A stretch of 64,000 bases of DNA from Mucor racemosus (lineage: Eukaryota; Mucoromycota; Mucoromycetes; Mucorales; Mucoraceae), in assembly GCA_027405735.1 (NCBI GenBank), contig JAPEHQ010000007.1, positions 682,001 to 746,000 of the forward strand, read 5' to 3'. Numbering within the stretch: the stretch's first letter is position 1; the number at the start of each line of letters is the position of its first letter. The position numbers and the translations under genes were made by a program. The notes under the pieces are model-generated. The model made no database searches. It had not been told where the DNA came from and was given only the letters and a program-made list of their open reading frames with translations. Below, in pieces: positions 22,399 through 33,586 of this stretch.

Positions 22399-22507
22399 GC
22401 TGCTGCTGTTGCTGTTGTTGTTGCTGCTGCTGTTGCTCCTTTAAACCATTCAATGGCTTTTTAGCAAGTTCTGCCAAAGAATGTTGTGGAATTGATTGGT
22501 TTTCCAT
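21133..22507 (-). CDS. FYRN/FYRC-domain nuclear protein (TBRG1-like) with polyglutamine
   Basis: Five minus-strand exons, 22507-22259, 22143-22073, 22018-21587, 21518-21434 and 21360-21133, give 354 residues. The N-terminus has 36 consecutive Gln (22328-22435), then a short coiled coil (DLTRQLESSLIKISRLRKQ). An acidic stretch and a basic nuclear-signal-like stretch (KKRHLKDEDS, VAKRKKTA, PKRQRSNKP) follow. FYRN is LGRVKLLSLGEIIPEPDFY through FPIGYAIQRTFRSM. FYRC starts FCIQGEDAPEIEIRKPTPTD and continues through SGPEYYGLSSATIRKMVQEL. FYRN/FYRC pairs occur in chromatin proteins such as MLL-family methyltransferases and TBRG1. No SET domain is present, so the TBRG1-like type is the best fit. The FYRN motif crosses an intron, which supports the model. 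Partners are unknown. Confidence 0.85.
22328..22435 (-). repeat. CAG/CAA polyglutamine tract (36 Gln)
   Basis: Mixed CAA and CAG codons on the minus strand, all in frame with the FYRN/FYRC gene. Such a tract is expected to vary in length between strains. Confidence 0.95.
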
Positions 22508-22738
22508 GTGAGTCTTTTCGGATTCGCTCGCTTAGATACTTTTTTTTTTTTAAGAAAAAAGGTGAAAAAAAGAGGAAGAACGTGGAATTATGAATAAGTT
22601 ATGCCAACACCATATTCAACATCCCATCCTATCCCTTCAACACCCTATTGCACCGTCACAATAACAAAGACCTATACAACAACATCAAAATGCTGTGAAA
22701 CCATGAAATGTACACAAATGTGTCAAAATTGGATTTTA

Positions 22739-23764
22739 TTAAGAATAGTAAAATGTTGGTATTGCAGCATTTGCTGGAGAAACATATGCTCCTGGTATAG
22801 TACTTGGTGGAGGATATTGACGGGAAAGCATTGAATAACGATCTACCTGATGTCTACTTAATTGATTACTGTTGCGATGATCGTAACTGCCAGGTAATTC
22901 TAGTTTCTCGATGTGTGGTGCTATAGGTGTAGCATATTTCTTTGTATGCGCTTTTTTTGGTTTTCTATTATTATTACTATGATTTGATGATAATTTCCAT
23001 GAGCTTTTCTCAATTTCGTTGGGCAATATTGGAACACTATCAAACATTCTTTTGTTGGGTTTTATCATGCATGTGGTAAGAACTAGCATAATCCATAAAA
23101 GACATACTGCGACAGATATAACGTATGTGCAATCCACTAATAAGCATCTAAGTAGGCCAAAAATTAGGCATTTGCTCACACGAATTCCTTTATAAAATAT
23201 ATACCTTTGCGTTAATAAAGGATAAGTCGCATCGTGATCTTGATCCAACATGGAACAGTGTGTGATGAATCCTTTTGCTGGTTCCTTAAACTCTATAATG
23301 CCATTTGTCCAAGGCTCTTGGCCACCCATGAATGTGTTTACTACAATGATAGTGATTGAAACTGCAATATTTACTGTACCCAGACATTTATCGCCTCGTA
23401 ATATATGTCCTCGTTTACAACAAGCAGAATGTGCACAAACTGCTAGAGCGCTGATAACCGATAAACTGAATAATATATACCACGCTAGATACTAAACAGT
23501 ATATAACTTTTATAAGAAATTTATGGCAAAAATATCAAAGCATTTAACATACTTGCCAATGACCAGCTGTAAACCAGCTTGGTATATTTGTCTATTCCAA
23601 ATCAAATTAGACATTATACAAATTACAATTGTAGTCGATCGACTTACTTTATCTTGATATACATTTAATAGAGTACATTGAGCGAAATGGCAACCCAAGC
23701 CAATCAAACTAAATAGTAATGTCAAAAATCGAAGTGTGTTGAGGTATTGTATAGATTTTTTCAT
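22739..23764 (-). CDS. Four-transmembrane (MARVEL-like) membrane protein
   Basis: Four minus-strand exons, 23764-23648, 23591-23553, 23491-23205 and 23147-22739, give 283 residues. Four hydrophobic helices are seen: FLTLLFSLIGLGCHFA, YLAWYILFSLSVISALAV, VNIAVSITIIVVNTFM and YVISVAVCLLWIMLVLTT. A basic/Ser/Asn-rich tail with a Pro-rich end follows. The layout resembles fungal MARVEL/Sur7-like plasma-membrane proteins, but there is no diagnostic motif, so the class is tentative. The last intron (23148-23204, 57 nt) is a multiple of three and stop-free, so unspliced RNA would encode 19 extra residues. The GTATAT donor, CTAAT branch-like site and CTTAG acceptor favour splicing. Confidence 0.7.
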
Positions 23765-24551
23765 TATATAATTTAAAAACAAAAAAGGGAAACGAAAACA
23801 ATGGTAATTTTGTTTGATTTGAGCTTACCGAGATTATAATAAAAAATTAAGGAGTTATAGAGGGAGTGTATATTTATAATTACCATTAAATATATCCATA
23901 CCAACTAATAAAAAAAAAACGAAATATTATATATAAGGATTTAAATATAAAAACCCTCCTTCCTTTTTGATCGGATAATTGAATTAAGTGAACTTGGATT
24001 GTAAAGAAAAAGAGGAGAAGCTATCATATATACAGTATTATATACTATACACAAACATCCTTCGGGTCGCTCAATTTAGTTGAATTATCATGTCAGGCTC
24101 TGTATATATACTCAATTACATAAGGCATGACTCGAGGAATGTCTAAACAGCTGTATTTCCATAAAGTTTAAGGGTAGCGTATACATATGATTTCATACAT
24201 GATGCAGTAAAACGCTACATGTGATATAAATAACGGCTTTATGTGTAATAACCCACCGTAAATTAGGAGTTGTTAATTTCGTATATTACAATTATAACCA
24301 AATATTTTTAATCAAACTTTAACCATACTATATTGAACCATACATAGAAATTACGCACCAGCATTTAAATCATTTTTGGTAATTTATTATTGATTATTGC
24401 TAAATTCTTGCACATAAAATAAATATATGATCCGTATTTCAGATCTAAATCAGCTTGATTTCATTTGAACATAGTTCTATCGAATCTGATGCCTAAATAC
24501 TCTATTTCCTCATTGAGTAGAGAGCAATGATTTTAGGAACGGCGAATTCTT

Positions 24552-24584
<33 letters not shown>

Positions 24585-25258
24585 CGGTGTCGTTTTCTTT
24601 AGCTTTGCGTTACTGATGAGACTCAATGAACTATGAAATGAGGTTGTTACGATAGCGAATTTCATGTTTCTTGTTTTGAAGAGCTGTAATAACTCGTCAG
24701 AACGCCTGATTTAAATTTTTAACTGTTCTGAATTGTACATGACTTTTCAAAATTTGTGATTATCCAGCCAAAAGAATTAACACTATAGCTTTGCAGAACT
24801 GAAGATAATAAGTAATAGAAAATGATCAACTGAAAATGATTAATTGAAAATTCTTTATATATACCACGCTTGGGTACAAAAATATTGTTTGCTGTGTTAG
24901 TGAATCAATATATGGCAGTAAAGAACCCATAAACAAAACTTGAAAAGCGTCATTTGATTAAACTAGGTCTGAAAACTTTTAGAAGTCGAAACACCTAGAA
25001 TTATACTGCAAAACCAAATTACACATTATTCATCAAACTAAAGACAGACAACAACTTTGCAATCCAACAATATTAAATGCAGATATCAATTGTATAACCT
25101 CGACCAATGCAAAATAGTAATATGATATACTGTATGAATCAATCAGTTTGACAATTATAATCAATGGTAATAACAATAATAATAATAGGGTCAAGTTTTT
25201 AAAGTAATAACAAAAAACTACCAACATTATACTCGTAAACTGTAATTTAATACATTAT
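23765..25258. other. Intergenic, no gene seen
   Basis: AT-rich DNA upstream of the four-TM gene, leading into the repeat domain. It contains a TA tract at about 24561-24584. No supported exon. Confidence 0.6.
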
Positions 25259-25591
25259 CGTTCAATATGGCCGAATATTAATGAATCAGAGAAAATACAA
25301 CTGGTAAAACACTGATACTCAATGTACAACGAGGTCGAGATTGATAAAAGGTGTATTCATTGTGTGCTGGAAATCGCGACATTTTGATGGATAGAAATTA
25401 CAGGACCAAGATGTTGTGTTTGCCTCAGGATTTTTATAAGGATTTAAAAGCATACTTTATCAAACTTACTTAGATGTTAAATACTCACCATGTGCTATTA
25501 GTGTCATCTTGTTTTTTATTCAGTCGCTGTATTATTAAAACCAAACTTTTCAAAGTTTATAACAATGACAATGAGATGTTTCTGATTTTAG

Positions 25592-25827
25592 ATTGACATT
25601 TATCATGAGGCAGGTTAATGATATGTTTGATATTACTGTAGGTGGAACCAGTCAATTTAAATTATGGAATTTGAATGCAAATACTGAAGAATCGTTTGTA
25701 GGTACTACTTAAGTTGATTCTGGTAAAGCATTGAATAAATAGGCTTGGGATGAAGAGAGTAAAAATGCGGCAATAGGTTCCAGTGATGGCCAAGTTTATG
25801 TTTATTATGGTTTATGATATTAGAGAG
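25592..25827 (+). pseudogene. WD40-repeat gene fragment captured in repeat copy B
   Basis: Bounded on the left by an acceptor-like TCTGATTTTAG and on the right by GAG|GTAGG. Translation shows GGTSQFKLWNLNANTEESFV and, after breaks, LNK*AWDEE and AAIGSSDGQVYVY. It is an exon-sized piece of a WD40 protein (dynein intermediate chain is a guess). In-frame stops are present. It is flanked by non-coding repeat sequence. Confidence 0.6.
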
Positions 25828-27140
25828 GTAGGACTAAAACGCAATGCAAATCTTCTCTAACGCAATAATTATAAAGTAAGACTAGCATTATTATCAAATA
25901 AACTACCACACAAGATTCACATGTATAAAGATTTACAGTAATAAGCTTGAATCAAGTGGGTACAGCACCATAAATTCTTGAAAAAAGTTCTCAAGTATTA
26001 TAAAATCTCTTATTTTTAAGACTTACAAGGCTTATAAGCGAAATATTAATTTAGAAAATTATTCTTGTCCAGATCATCAATTTTGACATTTTTTAATTTT
26101 TTTTTTCTGATTTTGAAAATCTAGAGTGAATTATACTACCAATTATAAAAACAAAAAATATACACATATACAAAATTTAGCGCTCTATTTGCTCAATAAA
26201 AAATATACAATATTTTTATTGCAAAATATTACATGAAAATTCTTTAATCAAAAAATCGTTTTTGGGACAAAAGTATAACGTTTCATTAATTAACATTTGA
26301 TATTAAGCTTTTATAACATGTGTATTAGCTATGCCTACAATTTTCTCTCACAATGTTGTATATTTAGACGTTGATTTTGGTATCAAAATTTGATTTTTCT
26401 GTTTTTTGACCAAAATCATGAGTGTTGGTAAGGATAAAATGAGCCCCGAAAAATGTCCGCTACAAAAACTGAATTTTCAGACCGTACGTGGTTAAATATA
26501 AGAAAAGTTAAAAAAAAAGAAACGCTTTTTTATTTAAAACTTAGATATACCATAGTATAAGAGACTTAGCCATTCAATCTTGTTATGCTCGATTACAGCG
26601 TCGCTCTGTGAGCTCGCTTTTGGAGTTTTTTAACGCATCTATGATATGACAGACGGTTTTTCTGGTAGAAAAATGTATCTTTCTGTTTTTATGATAACAG
26701 TTATTGTCTATTTGGCTTAGTTTATGGTTCATGTGCTGTAATGATGCTTTTACATTGGCTGAAATGTGCAATTTAGCAGGGTTTTAATTGCGCTAAATAA
26801 TATAAGGGTATAAGGCCTTGAAAATCCTTTTCTACGTGTGTTGTTTCCCTCTTTTTGTCTTCACATTCCAAGGATATTATTCCCCACCGTTTGATAAGGC
26901 ATATCAGACTATCAAGCTGGTATTCTTTTCTTTTATCTGAATATGCATGCTAACATAAGGGACTAATGTTTTTAATATAAGTGGTAGTAGTCTATATTTG
27001 AGACTGATATTTTTATTTAACCACATTCTAAGATCAAATATCATTATTTACTACTGTATTGTTGGATGTATTTCTTGAATACCAGATCAAATTGAAAGCA
27101 ATAATAATATATATACCTACTCAATGAAAAGCTAGAACTG

Positions 27141-27476
27141 TGTAATGATCCAGTTACATTACATAAGCAAATTGCACATATAAATAACAACCAAGAACGG
27201 ATCAATTGCACATTAGTGAATTTATCTGTTCTTTCCTTTCCCTTATTATATTTATAACCACAATCCAAATAAATATATATTATTACTTATTTATCATTGT
27301 TACGTATAACCAATTATTATATAACTCCATATAATCAATCATAGGTAATAATCGTATACTAGTAATAGCAATTACAATTAGTAACACCAACTTCTCATAT
27401 CCAATCATAGAATCAAAGTCAGACATATAATCCTCTATATTATATATCCAGTTTGACAATCCATTGATCTATTACA
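27141..27476. mobile_element. Solo LTR 1 (336 bp) inserted in repeat copy B
   Basis: Termini TGTAATGATCC...GATCTATTACA (TG...CA, 6-bp inverted ends) are flanked by the exact 5-bp duplication AACTG (27136-27140 and 27477-27481). Copies C (near 30505) and D (near 34377) have the uninterrupted sequence AGCTAGAACTG(A/G)CTACAAAC, so they are empty sites. A TATAAAT box-like word lies inside. No internal retrotransposon coding region remains. Confidence 0.92.
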
Positions 27477-27660
27477 AACTGGCTACAAACCCACAAAATA
27501 TTTCAGAAAAATGATAAAATTTCAAATGATATTGAAACACAAAAAAGAATAATCTGATGTCCTGCCTATTGACCATAGTTTTGATTGTAGCTATGCTTGA
27601 AAACAAATCTTTTTACAGCTGACAATCGTAAACTAAAATAGTAAGTTTAAAGAAGGTTAA

Positions 27661-27932
27661 TGTAATAAGTCAAACATTTCAGTTTCATTCATGCAAAACC
27701 TTGCCTCATTCCTTATATCAATACTGCAAAGAAATCATTACATGTTCCCTTGTAGATTTATTTATCTTGTTAAATTTCCATTACTTTTATTTATTCACTA
27801 ATAAATATCTAATTTACAAACAAAAACACTAACCTTCATCAATCCAGTGATTGCCAATTTATAATCTCAAGAATAATATCTATAAGTGCATTATCCACCT
27901 TTGTTGTTAGTCCAAAATTACAGATCATTACA
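27661..27932. mobile_element. Solo LTR 2 (272 bp) inserted in repeat copy B
   Basis: Termini TGTAATAAGTC...AGATCATTACA are flanked by GTTAA on both sides (27656-27660 and 27933-27937). Copies C and D read through without it (GTTAATTTGTTTAAATTTTATG in C, a close variant in D). It shares the TGTAAT/ATTACA ends with solo LTR 1 but not the body, so it belongs to a related or different family. Confidence 0.92.
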
Positions 27933-28667
27933 GTTAATTTGTTTAAATTTTATGTGCGATAAAGTAATATCCACAATAATCTTAGGTTTGGCTTGCATAT
28001 AAATTTAAGCAGTAAGTATTATTTAATTTTATGCTCTGTAGCAAAAACCATTGTTGCTGTAAACATTATAGCTATAAACATATTTGCAAATGATGGTAAT
28101 AAACGTAAACATATTGGCTCTTGCATGTATTGCTCTACATCAACAACGTATCGAATTGTATTATTATCAATCATCTATATTAATAAAAGCAAATGTAATT
28201 TAAAAACCCATTCCGGTAAAAAATGGAACGAAACTTTGAGAACAGCACGATGCTCATGTACAAACCAATTTGTGTCCATACAATCGGCTCATTATGCTCA
28301 TGGACAGATCTTATTATAGGGATAATGATATGCTTATGGGAATTCAACTATTATGTACACATGGGATTAACGTTATGCACATAAACAGAATCTATAATTC
28401 TGCACATACAGGCTTAGCGTTGTTGCTCGTATGCAGTTTCTTTTGTTGTGCCCATGTGCATATTATTGCTATCTGTTCAACCATATTCAGTGGATACAAC
28501 AGCTCAGGCTATAGTGTGCAGTCCACCGGGGCACAACAAAATCATCTTGTGCAGCACCACAGGTCGGCCATAATAGTGTGCACTCATTGCTATTAAATCG
28601 CATAATTTGATTTGCAGAAAACTCTTAAAGCATTAATTCTTTTTTTTAGCAGTGCTATAAATTGTCG

Positions 28668-31274
28668 TTCGACATGACTGAATATTAATGAGTTAGAGAA
28701 AATAATACAGCTGGTAAAAAACTGATACCCAATGTACAATGTACATCGAGGTCAAGATTAATAAAAGATGCATTCATTGTGTAGTGGAAATCGCAACATT
28801 TTGATGGATAGAAATTGCAGGATGGACCAAGGTGTTGTATTTGCCTCAGGATTTTGAAAAGGGCTTAAAAACATACTTTATCAAACTTACTTTGACGTTC
28901 AATGCTCATCATATGCTATTAGTATCATCTTGTTTTTTTATATTATTGCTGTATTATTAGAAATCAAGCTTTTCGTAGCTTATAACAATGATAGTGGTAC
29001 GTTTCTGATTTTAGATTGTCATTTATCATAATAAGGCGGGCTGATGAACTGATGATACGTTTGATAATACTGCAGATAAAACCAGTCAATTTAGTTTATG
29101 AAATTTGAATGAAAATACCAAGGAATCATTTGTAAGCACTTAAGTTGGTCCTAGTAAAGCATTAAATAAATTGGCTTGGGACAAAGAAGAGGATAAAAAG
29201 ACGGCAATAATAGGTTTCAGTGATGGCCATGTTTATGTTTATGGTATTGGAAACGTAAGATTAAAACTTAATGTAAATCACCTTTAGCGCAATAATTATA
29301 AAGTAAGACTATATTATCATCAAATAAACTACCACACAATATTACCATGTATAAAGGTTTACAGTAATAAGTTTGAATCAAGTGGATATAGCATCATAAA
29401 TTCTTGAAAAAGTTCTCAAGTATTATAAAATCACTTATTTTTAAGACTTACAAGGCTTATAAGCGAAATATTAATTTAGAAAATTATTTTTGTCCAGATC
29501 ATCATTTTTGACATTTTTTATTTTTTTTTTCTGGTGTTGCAAATTTAGAGTTAATTATACTACCAATTATTAAAACAAAAAATATACACATATACCAAAT
29601 TTAACGCTCTATTTGCTTAATCAAAAATAACAAACATTTTTATTGCAAAATATTACATGAAAATCCTTTAATCAAAAAACCGTTTTTGAGGCAAAAGTAT
29701 AAAGTTTCATTAATTGACATTTGATATTAAGCTTTTACAAAGTGTGTATTAGCTATGGCTACAGTTTTCTCTCACAATGTACTATATTTAAACGTTGATT
29801 TTAGTATCAAAATTTGATTTTTCTATTTTTTGATCAAAATCATGAGTGTTGGTAAGGATAAAATGAGTTCCCAAAAATGTCCGCTACAAAAACTGAATTT
29901 TCAGACCATTCATGGTTAAATATAAAAAAAGTTAAAAAAAAATGCTTTTTTATTTAAAACTTAGATATACCATAGTATAAGAGACTTAACCGTTCAATCT
30001 TGCTATGCGCAATTACAGCGTCGCTCTGTGAGTTCGCTTTTGAATCTTTTAACGCATCTATGATATGACAGACGGTTTTTCTGGTAGAAAAATGCATGTT
30101 TCTATTTTTATGATAACAGTTATTGTTTATTATTTGGCTTAGTTTATGGTTCATGTGCTGTAATGCTGCTTTTACATTGGCTGAAATGTGCAATCTAGCA
30201 GGGTTTTAATTGCGCTAAATAATATAAGGGTATAAGGCCTTGAAAATCCTTTTCTACGTGTGTTGTTTTTCTCTTTTTGTTTTCATATTGCAAGGATATT
30301 ATTCACCCACCGTTTGACAAGGCATATCAGACTATCAAGATGGTATTCTTTTCTTTTATCTGAATACGCATGCTAACACAAGGGACTAATGTTTTTAATA
30401 TAGGTAGCAGTCTATATTAGAAACTGGTATTTTTATTTAACCGTATTCCAAAATCAAATCGAAGGCAATAATATTTATATCTTCTCAATGAAAAGCTAGA
30501 ACTGACTACAAACTCACGACATGTTCCAGAAAAGCGATAAAATTTTAAATGTTATAGAAATACAAAAAAAAATAATGCGATGTCTTGTCTAATAATCATA
30601 GTTCGGATCATTAACTATACTTGAAAACAAATCTTTTTACAGCTGACAATCGTAAAAAATCAAAATAGTAAGTTTAAAGAAGGAGGACGTTAATTTGTTT
30701 AAATTTTATGAGTGATAAAGTAACATTTATAACCTTAGATTTGGTTTGCATATAAATTTAAGCAGTAAGTATTATTTAATTTTATGCTCAAGCAAAAACC
30801 ATTGTTGCTGTAAACATTATAGCTATAAACATATTTACAAATGATAATAATTGTAAATATGTTGGTTCTTGCAGGTATTACTCTTCATCAACAACTTCTT
30901 AAATTGTATTGTCTATAATCTATATTAATAAAAGGAAATGTAATTGAAAACCCCATTCCAGTAAAAAATGAAATGAAATTTTGATAACGGCACGATGCTC
31001 ATGTACAAACCAATTTTTGCCCATACAATCAGCTCATTATGCTTATGGACAATTCTACTATTATGTACACATGGGATTAATGTCATGCACACGGACAGAA
31101 TCTATAACTCTGCACATACAGGCTTTTCGTTATGCTCGTGTGCGGTTTCTTTGGTTGTGCCTATGTGCATCTTGTTATCGTTTTAGCCATTATTCAGTGG
31201 TCGCAACAACTCATCATGCTATAGTGTGCAGACCACCTAGGCACAACAAAATCATTTTGTGCAGCACAGGTCGA
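28668..31274 (+). repeat. Dispersed repeat unit, copy C (tandem with B, inverted relative to D)
   Basis: Starts CGTTCGACATGACTGAATATTAATGA and ends GTGCAGCACAGGTCG. It is collinear with copy B except that it lacks both solo LTRs and has small indels. Its right ~1.9 kb forms an inverted repeat with copy D (33587-35547), leaving a 2.3-kb central region. It contains no intact gene. Confidence 0.88.
29015..29254 (+). pseudogene. WD40-repeat gene fragment captured in repeat copy C
   Basis: Preceded by CTGATTTTAG (acceptor-like) and followed by AAAC|GTAAG (donor-like). It reads SQFSLWNLNENTKESFVST with frame breaks, then ALNKLAWDKEEDKKTAIIGF and SDGHVYVYGIGN. It is the least damaged of the three copies but still not translatable throughout. 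Confidence 0.6.
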
Positions 31275-32089
31275 CCGTAACGCTTTTATATATAAATCCT
31301 TTAGATTTGTGATTTTATGGCCTTTTTTTGAATCCGGTTGTATCTTCTTATACTTTTCAAGTTAAATCCATTATTAGACTAATAATGTGGTAGGTTGTAT
31401 TTATGCTTTACTTAAAATAAGCTTAAAAGACTATTTATAAGAATTACATTTCAATGTGAGTTAGAAATGGAATTGGCTTCAAAATTGGCTGTTTAATATC
31501 CTCGAAAACCGACAAGCGACAACCCAGATGTAGAAATCCAGGAACAACTATTGAAATCCAACATGGCATGACATTTAGTAACTCATACAAAATGTCATAC
31601 ATAACCACTAGTATTAATAGCGATTATCAGGAACCTTCAGAAACACTTGGCAACAATGAAACATAAGCAATCCTACATCTTATTCAAATGATATAATCAC
31701 AGATTCCCAATTCCACAAGTTTCATTGTATATGATTTGTTCCCAAATCATATCAAGTACCTCAATACCCAGCAACTCATTAATAATATTGATAATCATAT
31801 AACCATTTAGAAAACATATAAATACGAAGCATCAATGAATTAATAAAATGTATCTTTTAGCAGAGTATTTTTATATTAGTATTTTTTGATATAACACAGT
31901 CGAACTTTAATTTTTGTATGAAATTTCGATACTTTCATCTTATAGCTGCTTGGAATATTTAAACAACTGTGTCCGGGCTGTCCGGTGATTTTTCTAGAGA
32001 TTTAAAGCTTGGAAATATCATTAGTTGCCGCTTTCGGAGATTGTTTGGCTTTTTTTTGGAAGAAAGACCATTGGCAAAAATATAAATTA

Positions 32090-32690
32090 TATACTATGTT
32101 GTATGCCACCAAGTATCATATGTTATCACCTTCTACAATATCAATACTGTTACGCCAGGAGATTATATCAATCTCAAAGCTAAAATATGTACTAAATCAT
32201 TTAATAAAAATAAAGAAAAACTGTTATAAAATGAAAGAGCACACTAAAACTAAAGAACTTTATTATAAGATCGAAACATCTTCTTTTATATTCACATTCT
32301 CTAATTATAAGACTAGTCTAAAATGAGTCTAATTATATATATATATATCCAATCAAGTTTAGGTAATATACACTACTAGTTCCACATTCCCGTATAAATG
32401 GAGCTTCATAACATAATACACGGCAATGTAGAACTTAACATATCAAACTGTGTCGTAATCGTAACCAAGGAATGCACCCAGATCTGTGGATGCAACAAAT
32501 ACATCTTACAATCTATTGACTACGACATGTATTGAAGTACAAAGTCTTGATATCGGATATGAGAAACTCCTAGCGTACTAAGTTTAATTCAGTAATTATC
32601 AAGAACGCTTAAACCTCAATTATGACACCATATTATTTATCCCAGCGGTTAATCAATCAAGTAGCTATCAAATCAACATCCAAGCACAGA
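32090..32690 (+). pseudogene. Degenerate paralogue of the 48.0-48.3 kb segment, interrupted by an LTR
   Basis: After removing 32148-32502 the sequence aligns closely with the reverse complement of 48010-48260. Shared words include ATCTATTGACTACGACATG and GCGGTTAATCAATCAAGTAG. On the 48-kb side this is an open frame of 104 codons. Here it has stops and frame breaks. The protein family is not recognised, and both copies may be fragments of an old element. Confidence 0.55.
32148..32497. mobile_element. Solo LTR 3 (350 bp)
   Basis: Termini TGTTACGCCAGG...GTGGATGCAACA are flanked by exact 5-bp duplications AATAC (32143-32147 and 32498-32502). The related segment at 48 kb reads straight through (reverse complement GTATCAATACATCTTA), so it is the empty site. 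No internal coding region, so it is most simply a solo LTR left by recombination. Confidence 0.92.
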
Positions 32691-33415
32691 TACTTCTTCG
32701 GAAAGAAGTATCAACTAGGGATACTCTGTCTTTGTTTTTCCATGTGGCTCAATAGCACATTTAGCTCATTTTATGACAGCATATTAATAGGCGGCGCCAT
32801 TTATATAAACATTGATATCAGGTTACGGACCTGCTCTCAACAAATTAAATAAGAACATAGTAAATACTAATTATGAAACATATCAACTAAGGCTATAATT
32901 CAACACAGTACATCTCGGATTTGCTGAATCAATATGGATAATACTTAGTCATATTGATCTATTGGTTCTCTAGTTATAACTATCATAGAACGGTAATTGT
33001 CATTATAGTAAAAGTTTATTATTTGAATTACAAATTAAATATCAGTCTCGCATACATACAATTGACATCTGGTACAACCAAATAAAAGTGTATTCAAAGA
33101 TAGAACCAAGGAACTTGTTGATAAACAAGTCCATAAATGTTTATATTCATGAAGAACCAATAATTTTGTCATCTACCAATGTACATAACAACTGAACACA
33201 TTTAATCAACCTTTCTAGATAATCATTGGTCAGTTACAATGATCCATTACTTTTAGATTTCCATTTCCTTTAGATTAGACAATTAATATAAATAGCAAAA
33301 GATTTTCATCAGCCATGAAGATTGGTATCTTATTTTAAAAAAGAATAAACAATATCTTATATATATATATTATTTTATACGTGTTTTATTTTCAATTTTT
33401 TACAATAACCTCAGT

Positions 33416-33480
33416 AGTAAATAGTAAATAGTAAATAGTAAATAGTAAATAGTAAATAGTAAATAGTAAATAGTAAATAG
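33416..33480. repeat. Tandem 7-bp repeat (AGTAAAT)n
   Basis: About nine perfect copies of AGTAAAT. The period does not match known fungal telomere repeats and there are no spacers, so this is a minisatellite and not a CRISPR array. Confidence 0.95.
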
Positions 33481-33586
33481 ATGCAAAAGACCCATACTTT
33501 TAGACCTTAATAAATGGTAGACTTCTTTAGTTTTGAGATATAGTTGGAAAAGCTGATACATTATTGTCTCTTTTTATTGACTACAG

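Larger units (their letters stand above)
25259..28667 (+). repeat. Dispersed repeat unit, copy B (tandem with C, carries two solo LTRs)
   Basis: Starts CGTTCAATATGGCCGAATATTAATGA and runs to about 28567 (GTGCAGCACCACAGGTCGG); about 100 bp of spacer precedes copy C. It matches C throughout, D in reverse, and A in reverse. Without its two solo LTRs and their duplications it is about 2.7-2.8 kb, like C. Near the left it holds the WD40 exon fragment. The right ~340 bp is rich in TGTGCA/TGCACA words. No long reading frame, transposase or terminal inverted repeat is recognised, so its class is unknown. Confidence 0.85.
31275..33586. other. Central region between inverted repeat arms, no gene seen
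   Basis: 2.3 kb between copies C and D. It contains 31657-31895, which is repeated at 4-245. It also contains a segment (about 32090-32147 plus 32503-32690) related to the reverse complement of 48010-48260 and split by solo LTR 3. A 7-bp tandem repeat lies at 33416-33480. No intact gene is supported. Confidence 0.65.

Noticed and set aside
33416..33480. CRISPR array or telomere tract
   Set aside because: 7-bp head-to-tail repeat without spacers and not matching fungal telomere units; the organism is eukaryotic.
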